Origin: Pagrus major
Lineage: Eukaryota > Chordata > Actinopteri > Spariformes > Sparidae
Assembly (NCBI RefSeq): GCF_040436345.1
Contig: NC_133223.1
Coordinates: 19,073,113-19,137,112, forward strand
Direction of reading: 5' to 3'
Length of the DNA: 64,000 nucleotides
The position numbers were made by a program, and so were the translations under genes. This document shows positions 50,401 to 60,464 of the stretch, in pieces. The notes under the pieces are model-generated. The model was not told the DNA's origin. It saw only the letters and a program-made list of their open reading frames with translations, and did no database searches. Position 1 is the first letter of the stretch; each line of letters opens with the position of its first letter.

Positions 50401-53400
50401 CACCTGCCACATAAACCCATATTAAATCTGCCCTGTGCTGACAAACAATGCTTGTTTTGTAATAACCATGTCAGTTCACTTTTTCAAAACTCGTCACACA
50501 GTCAGCTCAACAGAAGTCAATCATATTTCATTTCTGTGACACAAATCTCATTTAATGGCCTCTTCTTTCAAACTCAACCACCACAACCAAAACTCTGTGT
50601 GGTAACGGTCCAGTATGCACAAGCAAGGTAATGAAAGGGGGCAGGTGCAGGATGGCAGCATCCCTATCTGGGATATTTTTGTACAGTGAGAGGAAGTGAT
50701 GATGCATCATCCATCTTTATATACAGTCAATGGGCACATCTGCTGAAGATTATCAGGACTGTTTCCCAGGTCCATTGCCAAAGAGGACAGAAGGTGCCAG
50801 TGATAACTTGCGGTTAAATGCTGAAGACAGGGTTGACTGATACTGTTGAATTAGCCATCCTACACTGGTATGTATATTGCCAAGATGGTTTATCTGATAA
50901 TGCAATGTTGGTGTTGTTCCAACAACATGCACTCATTGGATGGGCCACCCATCTTCAAACTTGAAAAATGTAATGTTCTGTGGCTGCATCTTGCCTGGCT
51001 GTGATGCTCAGTAATAGTTCCCATGACAGGAGGGCCACATTTTGCTATGACGACACACACACACACACACACACACACACAGCAGGGGCCTGGCCAGAAG
51101 GATCTTAACATTTTGATCTTAACTTTACACCTGTGAAATTTTGTGACTGCATTTGCACGGTTGTGACGTGATCACGGTGACCAAATCTGTCCAGAGACAT
51201 ATTAACATCTGGCAAAGTAGTCAAACCCACGTCTGTGATAGATCCAAAGAAATGTCTCCAGGCCCACGTTTGCTATGATGACACACACACAGACTCACAA
51301 TACCAGCCAACACTGTTGAGGCTAGTAATCATTATGATCTTGTAGGAACAACACCAATACAGCAATATCAGATTGTGCTAGTCAAGATGCATAGTTTTTA
51401 TTGCATTACTGGAATTAATTTAATTTACTGGAAAGGCAACCCAACGCAACAGCAACTCCTTACTGCCGTAGGTGTGTGCTTTATGCTAACGTTAGCCGCT
51501 AAAGTAGTGTGTAGCTGCCACAGCGGCTCTTTTATTGAGCTCAGGGGCTGTATGCTTTGTGGTACTTGGTTAGCGGATGAAAAACAGTCTGTCACTGCTG
51601 CTGTCCCTGACTTGTCCTTTGGCTCAGGGGCTGTGTGCTCAGTGCTACCGAGTTAGCCGAGGTAGCTGCTGAACAACAGGCTCAGCGGCTGTGTACTGTG
51701 AGCGCAGCACATCGTTGTCATCGCTAACCATACCCATCTACCTCAGTCTCACTCACAGGTAAGAACACGTGTAATATTATCATAATGTACATGAGAAACG
51801 AACACGGCTCGCCGCTGTCAAGCTAGCATGGTAGCATTGGAAAATTTTGGGAGCACCTTTTCTGCCATTCTTGTGCCACTAGCTCGCTAATAGCATTAGC
51901 AACACATCCGTAGCCTTGTGGAAGACAACGGGAGAGTGCGGGCAGGCAGGCAGGTAAAAGTCAACTGTATGGGCTTATTAGAAGCCTGCAACAGCCCCAG
52001 TTACTGGATTTTCTTTTCCTTTTATTTGTCAGAGCATTTTATTTATTGGTCGGTGTCAGGATGTTAAGGTTATTTCTACAAATGTAAAAAAAAAAAATGC
52101 TCCTAGGAAAACTCAAAAGATGCAATTTATTCTGTTCTCAAGGAGAAAACTACAATACTTCAAATACTTTCCTCTCATATATCCATAATAAGAGCATCAC
52201 TTAAACCTCTGAAAACAAAAGTCCACTTCAAGGTTCTGTGTGAAACCATATGAACGGACTCACACACAAAGCTATTTGGTGGGTTTGCTGTTTAAAGGGG
52301 TTGGTCTGACAAAGAGATACTAGGATGTGTCGTTAACACATAACCAGAACAGATCTACTCACCAGCAAAATCATATTAAGGGACTGGCAAACCACACAGC
52401 TGACGTGATATCGCAGGATGTGGCACATATTTGGATCTGATCCCTACAGATGGCTGTGGCAAATTTGGAGCCATCAGTGGCAGCAATATCATTAACGGCA
52501 AAGGCTTTCATGTGGCACCGTAATCCTTAAATGTTTCTGCTATAAACTTCACCATCCTGCAAGAGGACACATTAGTAATACATTTTTTTTTTTTCATAGA
52601 TGCTATTTAAGGTGTTTTACAGCATTAAGCTCTCTTAATATCTGTATCTATCCCCAAGCTGCAAGATGGGTCAATTGTGGTCAGCAGGGAAAAGCTGGGG
52701 CTTACACTCATTTCAGACGGGTCCCAATCTCCAAAATATCCTTTGAAACAAACATGTCCTCCATTAACCACATCACTATTTCCTCAATCAAACAGGAACT
52801 CTACATTAACAAACCGGTGAGTACATTAGCCATGCTGTCACAACAGTGAAGATGTCCTACCTGATATTTGAAGCGCCAAGGAGCCTCCAAGTTTTCAGAA
52901 TGCATGAGCTTTCCCTCAGTGTCCTCTGCTATCTGATCAGTTTCGACAGAGTGCAACACAGTCTGAAAACTGAGCTCTGCAATGCAAAAACCCCTGCTGC
53001 CCCGCTCACACCATGCCTGGTAGCTGCTGATGCCCTTCTGTTGTGTCAGACAACTGTAATTTGTGATTGAGCATCTATCGGCAGAGCCCCTGGTCTCTCA
53101 TCGTGAGATTATGGCTGTGACATCATCACCGCTGCCCAGCAGCATCTCATTAAAGCCAAAGCTTCCTTTATACTGTGCCTCCTCTCTTTACTCTTTATAT
53201 GGGTTGTTAAGCTTGTCGTGTCACATCAAGTCAACTTGGTCACTTCAAGACTCTGCGTCTACCTGTTATGCTGGTTTTTAATTCCAGCTGTGAAATCCAG
53301 GGAATGTAACTCACCAAACTTCTACGCCCAACTGATGAGCCAAAGGAAGAATTGACCTGAAAGATAAAACAAAATCATGACTTTGATTTAACATAGAAAA

Positions 53401-55786
53401 GGGACGTTTTAGTGAATAAAGGGAGCCAATAATAAGAAAGCAAAATTGTTTTAATTGATCTGACAAGCGCAGCATCTGCACACTCTGATACAGCTCCCGC
53501 CAAATGACTCGTTTCACTATCAGAATTTGATCCATTTGGTTTGACAACATTTTGAAAATCTGCATGATTAAATCATTTTATCCCAGTTCAAGTTAGTGGA
53601 GGGCTAAACCGAAACATTAGACAGTTCAGTCTCTAGTGTGCACGCTCTATGGGCCCTACAATTGGGAACTTCCAGGTAATTTTACACCTGGACGTCGACC
53701 TTTTTTGGCTTTGTGTCTTACTGAGAAGCTTGTACGAATGAATGGGGCCACTGACACTGTATCCAGTTGTCGTTATAAGTCCATGGGGTAGAGACCAAGC
53801 CCCCAGGAAGAGCACCAAGCTTTAAAGCTAATTTCACATAGTAGCAAAACATCATGTGATGCACATGGGGACCAAAGACTTGTAGACTAGAGAGCCAAAC
53901 ATGTCGTCGCCAGTACTGATGTTTGTTTGTTTTACAGTTTCAGAGAAAGACAACATGATTGAAATTTGCTTTTAGCAAGTTTTACCACAACAACTCTTAT
54001 TAGAGCTATGGAACATTAACTGATCCATCGTCATTACTAGAAGCTAGCCTTTTTTACAATCAGGTGTGCAACTACACGTTCTGAACTTCTTTTAAAATAC
54101 AAAAATTCGATGCAGGTAATTATCAGTTATCTGTATCGGCTGAAAAAATCCATATGATGCATCTGTTATATATACAACATAAACACACGCAGTATTAATG
54201 TCGTAGTATTCAGTGTAATCTAGAAAGGAATCAGCCACTCACAACAATTTCACATTCAGACTTGTTTTTCTCCAGATCAGATAAAGATTACCACAGACAT
54301 GTTATTTTTACATTCTGAAATGTTCAGTGAGTTTTAAGGTCAGGTTCCGACCTGACATTTTGAAACCGCTGCCACGGGGCTCTCAAAATACTAAAAGCCT
54401 AAAAACTAAATGCTAAAGCTAAATGGAAAAATCTGTTTTGATGTAAACAGAAAATGGATAATGACAAAAATCTCTTCTAAAATGGTCAGCAAAGGCCAGC
54501 GGGGAGGGGCCCACGTGTCTCTAAAAACATCCCCTCGGGAACTTTACTTCCTTTGACGTCAGTAGGATTTACCGGGTTTCTCCAAAAGTACTCAGAGAAG
54601 CATCACCCCGCCGTACATTTGCTGCTTTTTACATCAACCTTAATCTATGTCACAATGTCAGCACAACGTACGCACAAGGTCACTTCTGTCTGAATTTACT
54701 GCATTAATAGGACATCTGGCACAACAGGGATTGGCAAATGTAAAATGATAAAGCACAAAGTAATGGGACATGATGTAATTATTCCAATGGCATACATGTT
54801 AATGTGAAACATCATCAGGCTAAAACATAAAAGGACTAGCCAAAGCTTCCTGGTACATATGTGAGAAGTCTGCACAGAGGATACTTAAAGGTGCACTACG
54901 TAGTTTTGGAGAAGGAATTTTAATGAGACGGGAAAAGATCTTCATTGACAAACTAAATAAATAAACTGTCTTTGTTTTCATGACTGAATAAACTGAATAA
55001 ACAAACTGACCTTAAAGGACAACACAGTTTCATACTGTTTTACTTTGTTTATATGTGGCGGACCCTGCCACCTTTCTAGCTTCAAACAGTGTTCTGGGGA
55101 CCTTATTTTCCACTGAGAAGCTTGTTTATTCAGTTATTCAGTTCAAAAATATTTCTGAGTTTGTATTGTTACCTCATTTACATTGTAATAATTAAAATTC
55201 TGAGTTTAAAGTTCTCCTCCAAAACTACATAGCGCCTGTTTAGAGACAACACCCACCCCAGCTACAGTCTTCACTCTGCTGGCCTCTGGCAAAGTATACA
55301 GAAGTATCCACTTCCTACTAACAGACAACACAGTAGCTTCACTCCTCAGGCTGTGAGACTCCTGAACTCATCCTCAACTCTCCTAATCACATAAAGGAGC
55401 TACAACTTGCGTCTTGTTGCTGCAGAATGACAATTAAATGAACCATTCAATTCAAAAAGCAACTTTCACACCATGCTGCTGAAGACTGAGCCACATTTTG
55501 GCTCATTAGAAACCAAATTAAACCAGATTTCCATCAGTGATCATCTTTGCAAGAGAGTCGTCTTCTTACAGCTCCACAGGTGCTTTATGGACAGATATTA
55601 AACTGTTGCGTTTTTAAAAGCATATTTTAATTGTTACCATTAGTTTTCTAGCAGCAGCACATACATTAACACATGCACACATACATGCAGAAGTCATGCA
55701 TAAGTCAGCATTTGTCCCCAGAGATCAGCGCTCCTTACCGTCGGCAGCAGCGGCTCTATCTGAGCACCTTGGTCCGCGGTGTCCAT
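27102..55786 (-). CDS. slc4a10: Sodium-driven bicarbonate transporter SLC4A10 (NBCn2/NCBE)
   Basis: Plasma-membrane Na+/HCO3- transporter that raises intracellular pH, mainly in neurons and choroid plexus. Coding exons in transcript order: 55739-55786, 46954-47035, 44227-44379, 43975-44113, 43325-43485, 42862-43047, 40153-40241, 38346-38503, 36985-37072, 35530-35676, 35340-35443, 33165-33339, 32885-33018, 32336-32581, 32102-32207, 31585-31746, 30965-31078, 30699-30860, 30040-30291, 29849-29917, 27935-28108, 27442-27561, 27261-27325, 27102-27177. They sum to 3,210 bases, 1,069 residues (human about 1,090-1,120), with every phase agreeing. The N-terminus ([24 protein letters not shown]) is specific to SLC4A10 against SLC4A7 and A8. 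The cytoplasmic domain contains [13 protein letters not shown] and [15 protein letters not shown]. The membrane domain starts near [18 protein letters not shown] and has an extracellular loop with conserved cysteines and NAT/NVT glycosylation sites. The C-terminus is short ([21 protein letters not shown]). Confidence 0.96.
28109..29848 (-). other. slc4a10 intron with no further exon seen
   Basis: The 1.7-kb intron between exons 20 and 21 of slc4a10 contains no recognisable exon. The main structure is the TTAA-type element at 29499-29824; the rest shows nothing I can name. Confidence 0.5.
29499..29824. mobile_element. TTAA-type MITE with a nested repeat fragment
   Basis: Ends are TTAAAGAAACACTATGTAAC and GTTACATAGTGTTGCTTTAA. 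Inside, 29560-29720 contains GGAGTCGATCCAAGCTTACA and TTGGGCGAGTGGCGGGGTAC, typical of a different, common fish repeat (LINE-like tail), so this copy was probably the target of a second insertion. It lies 25 bases upstream of slc4a10 exon 20. Confidence 0.65.
33765..34266 (+). mobile_element. TTAA-type element, family D
   Basis: Starts TTAAAGGAGACCTGTTATAC and ends TTATGTGTCTCCTTTAA. The interior includes GTCCCGCCTTTAATTCTGTG, GACATCACACTACGTCACCA and GTGAGCTGACCAATCA. An inverted copy is at 47765-48213. Both lie in introns of slc4a10. Confidence 0.7.
35726..35892. mobile_element. Very short TTAA-type MITE
   Basis: Begins TTTAAGGTGCACTATGCAAT and ends GTTACATAGTGCCCATTTAA. At about 167 bases it is the shortest complete copy in the window. 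It lies about 50 bases upstream of slc4a10 exon 10. Confidence 0.6.
36272..36566. mobile_element. GGCTGCAACTAA-type fish repeat
   Basis: The left end AAGGCTGCAACTAATGATCA and the right end GACTAATGGTCGCAGCTTTA are imperfect inverse copies. The interior has CATCGATTGATCTGCTGTTT and TTTACTGTCATAAATGATGA. The open frames on both strands here are repeat artefacts. It lies in slc4a10 intron 9. Confidence 0.65.
37073..38345 (-). other. slc4a10 intron 8, nothing further recognised
   Basis: No exon or complete repeat element could be named here. It contains isolated GTTAGC and AGCATGCTAAC motifs near 37910-37930 that resemble family B interiors. Confidence 0.4.
38504..40152 (-). other. slc4a10 intron 7, optional mammalian cassette exon not found
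   Basis: In mammals a cassette of about 30 residues can be inserted between the exon ending VDFSK and the exon starting VDLHFMKK. I searched the minus strand for a matching exon and saw none. A lone right terminal repeat (CGCACCTTTAA) lies near 40050. Confidence 0.4.
41190..41434. mobile_element. GGTTCCCA..TGGGAACC inverted-repeat element
   Basis: Begins ATGGTTCCCAGCCTTTTTGA and ends CCCGGGTTGGGAACCATTTC, an inverted pair. The interior mentions CACCCCATAAAAC and GACTCAAGA-like text of a common fish repeat. It lies in slc4a10 intron 6. Confidence 0.6.
42000..42400 (-). repeat. Unclassified interspersed repeat
   Basis: An A-rich, stop-poor stretch that on the minus strand starts near TGTCATGGTCTTGGGTTTTT and contains TCCTGTCATTGTCTTTTCCC. 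The phrase structure resembles the edge of a common fish retroelement. The open frames at 41882-42685 are not similar to any protein I recognise. Low certainty. Confidence 0.35.
44437..44518 (+). repeat. (GT)n microsatellite
   Basis: About 40 GT units with a few interruptions. On the slc4a10 transcript strand this is (CA)n, ending about 57 bases upstream of the exon 3 acceptor (44380). Confidence 0.95.
44519..46953 (-). other. slc4a10 intron 2
   Basis: No exon recognised. Its main feature is the pentamer satellite at 45432-45918. The remainder is A/T-rich without identifiable elements. Confidence 0.5.
45432..45918 (+). repeat. GCATA/GTATA pentamer satellite
   Basis: About 97 units of a five-base repeat, mostly AGCAT and AGTAT with TGGCA-type variants, in blocks. 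The Met/Leu/Cys/Tyr/Ala-rich open frames on the minus strand are products of this repeat and are not genes. It lies in slc4a10 intron 2. Confidence 0.95.
47765..48213 (-). mobile_element. TTAA-type element, family D, inverted copy
   Basis: Starts TTAAAGGAGACATATTATGC and ends AACAGGTCTCCTTTCAG. In the inverse orientation it repeats 33765-34266, including GGTGACGTAGTGTGAT, AAAGGCGGGACTTCTGAC and TGATTGGTCAGCTCACAC. It lies in slc4a10 intron 1. Confidence 0.7.
49300..49380 (+). repeat. GCTTAGCTTAGC module
   Basis: GACGCTTAGCTTAGCTTAGC, then TTAGCACAAAGCCTGGAAAT and CTCTGTCCAACGGCAAGAAA. Same module as at 340-420, 2210-2300, 8025-8100 and 26820-26900. Confidence 0.55.
50890..51376. repeat. Foldback structure with about 35-bp arms
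   Basis: ATCTGATAATGCAATGTTGG with GTGTTGTTCCAACAA on the left is the imperfect inverse of TTGTAGGAACAACACC with AATACAGCAATATCAGAT on the right. Between them are two similar GCTATGA(C/T)GACACACACAC segments (51042 and 51273) in direct orientation. Confidence 0.5.
51053..51080 (+). repeat. (AC)n microsatellite
   Basis: About 14 AC units, inside the foldback structure at 50890-51376. Confidence 0.9.
54888..55242 (-). mobile_element. MITE family A, inverted full copy
   Basis: Starts TTAAAGGTGCACTACGTAGT and ends AAAACTACATAGCGCCTGTT. The interior is the inverse of 11390-11695 (GGCGGACCCTGCCACC, CAGTGTTCTGGGGACC). It lies in slc4a10 intron 1. Confidence 0.75.
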
Positions 55787-56048
55787 GTTCCTCCTCTCAG
55801 CAGTGATCGGAGAGCTGCAGCAGAGACCTCCGCTGTGTGTAATCCCGGCAGGTGTAGCAGCAAGAGAGCGACCACACAGCGGTCACATGTCCATAACCAT
55901 GCTGGTGATTTGCTGTCCTCCTCCTTCTTAAAAACATGCGCGTCTCTCTCTCTGCTGCCGGCTGGCGTGGACGCGTCACTGTGGAAATGTTTAATCTTTG
56001 AGAGGTGAGGAGACTCTGATCTAATCAACAAATGATCTGGGAGCTGCG

Positions 56049-56056
56049 CTTATATA
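56049..56056 (-). promoter_or_regulatory. slc4a10: TATA box of slc4a10
   Basis: TATATAAG on the minus strand, 263 bases upstream of the start codon (55784-55786). A start of transcription near 56020-56025 would give a 5' leader of about 235 bases in the same exon. The position is plausible but not proven; other promoters may exist. Confidence 0.55.
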
Positions 56057-56552
56057 ATCATCTCATTGTGGGTTTTTTTATTAGACTCTGACTCAGTGGG
56101 CTCAAGCTTACTCATGAGGACTGTTTTTTAGCAGGAAATGCTGCTGCAAACTCTCTCCCTCTGCAGCCTGGCCAGTGTTTCCCCACATTTACCTGCATTT
56201 AACTGTCAGGTAAGACTTTCTTAGTGTGCTGACATAAAAACATCTTGTCACTCAGTTAAGTTGTCCTGATATTCGTGTGATTCTTTGTTGGAAGGTGTCT
56301 GTCCCAAAAACTTGACTCTGAGACAGACTGTGAGCCTACAATGAACTTAAAGTGGAAAGTCTGCACAGATGTTTTGCTGCTGGATCAGAAAGACAGAAAC
56401 AAAAGGATCATCCTCAAATTCTCAGCTAAAACAATAAGAAAATTAAAATATATATATATATTAATGTTATTGTTTGGGGTTGTGGTGGTGGAGCACTGAG
56501 AACATGCATGTGATTTACAATAAAGGATACAGAGGCATACCAACCCTTCTCC

Positions 56553-57276
56553 ACATAGGCGGAAATAACAGGGGGGGCCGGGGGGACAATACCCCCCTGC
56601 ATCCTGGGAAAAAAAATGATTTGTCCCTATCAATATTGTAAATACAAATATGTAGTCCATTTAATAAAATTAAAAAATACACACTTAAAACGAATGAAAT
56701 TAAAGATTAAAGATGCTTAAAAGAGTGTCACTCTCACACTTTGGCTTACAATGGTTTGATCCACCCCTCCCCCAACCCCTCCAAATACAATACAACACAT
56801 TTATAATTGTCAGGGGTTATTCATTCATTTTGGCTTCACTGAATCACAAGTCACTCTTTATGTCAGTTAGCGGTTAGCTGACTTTTGCTAGCTCGCCACA
56901 TTAACATCACTGGTTAATGAAGCTGCAGGGAATGTGGTGTTCATCAGCTGTCAGGGTGAAAGAGTGTTTGTTAGCAGAGTTCGTCACGTAATTTGGTGTC
57001 TCCCTCAGAAACTGTTCTTCAGATTATTTCATGTAGTCGTCCCCTCCAAAGAACGTATCAGATTTTCACCCCTGCTTCTGGATGATGTGGGTCTTCTTCT
57101 TCTTCTTCTTCTTCTTCTTCTTCTTCTTCTTCTTCTTCTTCTTCTTCTTCTTCGAAAAAACGCTGCGACAGTTCCGTCTTGGTTGCCCCTATAGAAAGCC
57201 CCCCCCCCATACATGTGGTGCCCTTGTAATGTTTTTTTGCCCCTGCCCCTCAAACATCCTCAGTCCGCCACTGCTC
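56553..57276. mobile_element. Probable AGGCGGA..TCCGCC element
   Basis: The left edge (CATAGGCGGAAATAACAGGG) and right edge (CTCAGTCCGCCACTGC) look like inverse ends, with G-rich and C-rich runs beside them (GGGGGGGCCGGGGGG; CCCCCCCCC). A (CTT)n tract lies inside. No transposase frame. Low to moderate certainty. Confidence 0.4.
57092..57153 (+). repeat. (CTT)n microsatellite
   Basis: About 20 CTT units. Poly-Arg, poly-Phe and poly-Leu open frames on both strands are artefacts of it. Confidence 0.95.
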
Positions 57277-58141
57277 AGCACCATGTTTCTCCTGTCAAGG
57301 TTTAGAGCATAATATAAACACTGTAGTGATACATTTCAGACACCACTGTCAAAATACTGTTCATATGCATATTTTTCTGGCTTCATGAGGCCATTTTACA
57401 TATTTAAATGAAAGATAGAAATGATTTAATTTGTCTCTGTTTTAACTGTAACACTTTTTTTTTTAACCAAAAACAGGTTGCAATTTTATGATACACATGA
57501 AGACTGTTGCCATATTGTGCTTTATACAATACTGTGAATATATCATATAAATATTGCATTGACAACCACTCTATCATAATGGGATTACATAAATGCACAT
57601 TGTTTCTATCCAATTAGCTCAAATTGGCCTTAACTCACAACCGAGCTTCCCAGAGTCAGACTGTAAACTCTATAGTTGATACTGCAACGTTAAATTTAAA
57701 GTATAGGTCCATCTGGGTGCAGGATATGTTTAAGTTTATGTCTAGATTTTATTGAATCCTAATAGTTTTGACTTTATTTGTCAGGGAGAGTGTTCACTGT
57801 GTTCATCCGAGCTCATGGACCGCAGCTGAAACCCTTCCTGGCACTGCAGTTGTGAGGCTTTTTCATCAGCAGGGACTTCCTCTAACTGATGTAATAATAG
57901 TAAAGTATCGCCATCTGGTGTCAATCCATGCAGTGGATGAATCCAGAGGCAAACCGCAGAGTGTCTTTTAATTGAGTCATAAATAGAAGCTCCTTTATTT
58001 AATAATAAAGAAGTAAAATCTTCTGATTCCTTATTGCAGCTCCTGGACTGCACTGACCTCCTGAGAGCCACATAATGAAAAGCTGTTTGATTACAGGACC
58101 TGCATTCATTTATCGCCATCTGCTGTTTATCCCTGGGAAAT
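57277..58141. other. Intergenic sequence between slc4a10 and tbr1, nothing recognised
   Basis: No exon, tRNA or complete repeat element could be named. The open frames at 57404-57971 lack similarity or splice context. Confidence 0.4.

Positions 58142-58219
<78 letters not shown>
58142..58219 (+). repeat. (AC)n microsatellite
   Basis: About 38 uninterrupted AC units between slc4a10 and tbr1. The poly-Cys/Val open frame on the minus strand is an artefact of it. Confidence 0.96.
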
Positions 58220-58222
<3 letters not shown>

Positions 58223-58825
58223 TGCCACACGTCTTACTGACAGCTGTGAGCATCTCCTTCACACTGAAATCCCAATTAAGTGCACATTGAGCTGATTATG
58301 TATCTCTTTTAATTATATTTTTATCTTCATTAATTTCATATCAGTGTTCAATAATGTTTCAAATAACGCAATTAAAAGTCTGATGATTAAGGAAGAGTAA
58401 CTCAATCAACAACTAGCCAATCAATCACCGATTAATTGTTGTAAAAAAAAAAAACGTTGACTATACTCTTTTATAATAAAATCAAGTGTTGGTGGATTTT
58501 CTATTCTGCTCCACATTTTCACTTCAGGCAGGACTTTCTTCTCATGTGTCACTTCCTTTGGCTGCCAAACAGAAAACTTGTCAACTTCACAGTTTTTTTC
58601 AGTGTAACTATGACAAAAAAAAAACAACAACTAAAAAAACAATGTTTTCGCCCTCTCAGATTGGCAAACAAAGTCGTTCCAACCAAATGCTGTTGTGACA
58701 ATCCTTATTGTTGAGTCACATTGAAATATCAAATGGTAGATTCACTCAGCCAGGTTAACAAGCACCTGGATCACAGTGTTTCTCATTATTAGACGCTCTT
58801 TTGTATTTTGTGCCCTCATAAATGT

Positions 58826-59190
58826 AACTTTTTTTTAATTTATGTATTTTTTACCCTATTTGTGTATTTATTTGTTTCATATTCTGGACCAATCAGTAGA
58901 TCTCCATTTATTTTAAGGTGCTATTTGTAAGAACAGTTGATTTGTGAGCCTCATTACCAATTCCTCAAAAATGACGCTCTGGGTTTCCCAAAAATCGTCA
59001 AACAATGACGCTTTGGGATGTGGGACATGTCGGCAGCATTCCCAATTTTTTGGGAGTTGGGAATGAGGCTCAAAAATCTCCTTTTCTTACAAATAGCACC
59101 TTTAAAATAAATGGAGATCTACTGATTGGTCCAGAATATGAAATAAATAAATAAACAAAGGGTAAAAAACAAATAAATTACAAAAGAAGT
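58826..59190. mobile_element. Foldback element with arms over 100 bp
   Basis: CATATTCTGGACCAATCAGT with AGATCTCCATTTATTTTAAG on the left is repeated in inverse order on the right (AATAAATGGAGATCTACTGA with TTGGTCCAGAATATGAAATA). The pairing continues outward to TAATTTAT..TTTTTTACCCT and inward through GGTGCTATTTGTAAGAA to GAGCCTCATT. It also contains a TTTAAGGTGC..GCACCTTTAA pair like the TTAA elements. The unpaired centre has two ATGACGCT(C/T)TGGG copies. Confidence 0.8.
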
Positions 59191-59732
59191 TTACTCTCAT
59201 TATTAATTGACCACAGTAACATTAAAATATTCCTAATTCTTGATTCATTTTGTGAGGAGAAGCTTCACAGTGTCCTGATTTAGGACTGAATATCACTGAA
59301 TCACTGAAAAAGACGCTTCACGTGATGCGTTCAGGAAAAAACAGCCAAATCACCTTTTTATCAGTTTTCACACATTTTAAATGTTCATAATTTAAAAGGG
59401 TCTCTGTGAAACTTTCATGATGTGCGAGCAGGTCGTTTGGTTTATGTCAGCTGACTCCATTTCTACTGTTGAAGTCAACATAAAGTCAACATCCTTTGGA
59501 CTGTTGCGGAAAATCCGACCCGAGTCCTCCACAGGAAATCCACAGTCCAGCAGCATTAAACACCTGAAACAAATCGTCCACTGGCAACTGAGGTCTAGTT
59601 TTTCACGTCACGTCACAATCTGCTCCCACATGACCAATAAAGAAGTCATTAATAAATATAAATTGCCTTTAAGAAGGTGAAATTATTAAATAAAAAATTT
59701 AAAAAATCTGACTTGTCCTCATGATAACATAA

Positions 59733-59738
59733 TTTATT
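59733..59738 (-). terminator. tbr1: Candidate poly(A) signal of tbr1
   Basis: AATAAA on the minus strand, 727 bases downstream of the tbr1 stop codon. Another possible site, ATAATAAAAAA-like, is at about 60368-60373, nearer the stop codon. Which is used cannot be told from the sequence. Confidence 0.45.
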
Positions 59739-60388
59739 ACGTTTCAATCACATTACAGCAGATACAGAGATTTCCACAACAGCATAGCATACAGGCTATG
59801 GAAAATAAGCAGCTCGAATAAATAAAGGAGTAAAGAAATAAAAACAGACGCTAAGCCTACATTACCGACATGTATAACTTATTTAACCACAGGTATCATG
59901 GATGTAGCGGGTGATCATAAACTTTTGGTAGCCTACAGCTTTGATAAAGTACAAAATACATATGATTTTTTTTTTTCCACTGACAGAGGATTATTGTGCC
60001 AGTATATGCTACACAAGAAACATTTTTCATGTACAGATTCTCCATATCTTTCTTTACTAACAGTTTCAGGCTACTGAACAGAAGAGGGTTCGCTTTCTTT
60101 CTTTCTTTCTTTCTGTCTTTCATCTTTTTTTTCCTTTTTTTTTTTAAAACACTACTTATGAATTCATCTATTTTGTGTACATCCAGTCACTATCACCGAT
60201 ATTATGTACATTATGTTCATAATTACAGTGTGTTGTTGTTTTTACTTAACAGTGTGGAAACAAGGCGCCCAGCCCGGGACAGGACAGGACAGGACAGGAC
60301 AGAGGAGAGGTGGAAGAATTTACATTTTTTGGCCATTAAGTGTGGAGGTGACAGTCCTTATCAATTTTTTTTATTATTGATTAACCTG

Positions 60389-60453
<65 letters not shown>
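60389..60453 (+). repeat. (GATA)n microsatellite in the tbr1 3'UTR
   Basis: About 16 GATA units; on the transcript strand (TATC)n begins 12 bases after the tbr1 stop codon. A short (AGGAC)n run (about 60276-60301) and a (CTTT)n run (about 60093-60117) lie further downstream in the same 3'UTR. Confidence 0.95.
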
Positions 60454-60464
60454 TTGTCTTTGTT

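Larger units (their letters stand above)
48214..55738 (-). other. Rest of slc4a10 intron 1
   Basis: Intron 1 is 8.7 kb (47036-55738), the longest in the gene. No exon is recognised in it. Named contents are the GTTAGCTTAGC module (49300-49380), a foldback structure (50890-51376), an internally repeated stretch (51500-51700) and a family A MITE (54888-55242). The open frames in it (for example 50144-50631 and 52846-53281) lack splice context or similarity. Confidence 0.5.

Noticed and set aside
57029-57312. Poly-Arg, poly-Phe and poly-Leu open frames
   Set aside because: They are products of the (CTT)n repeat.
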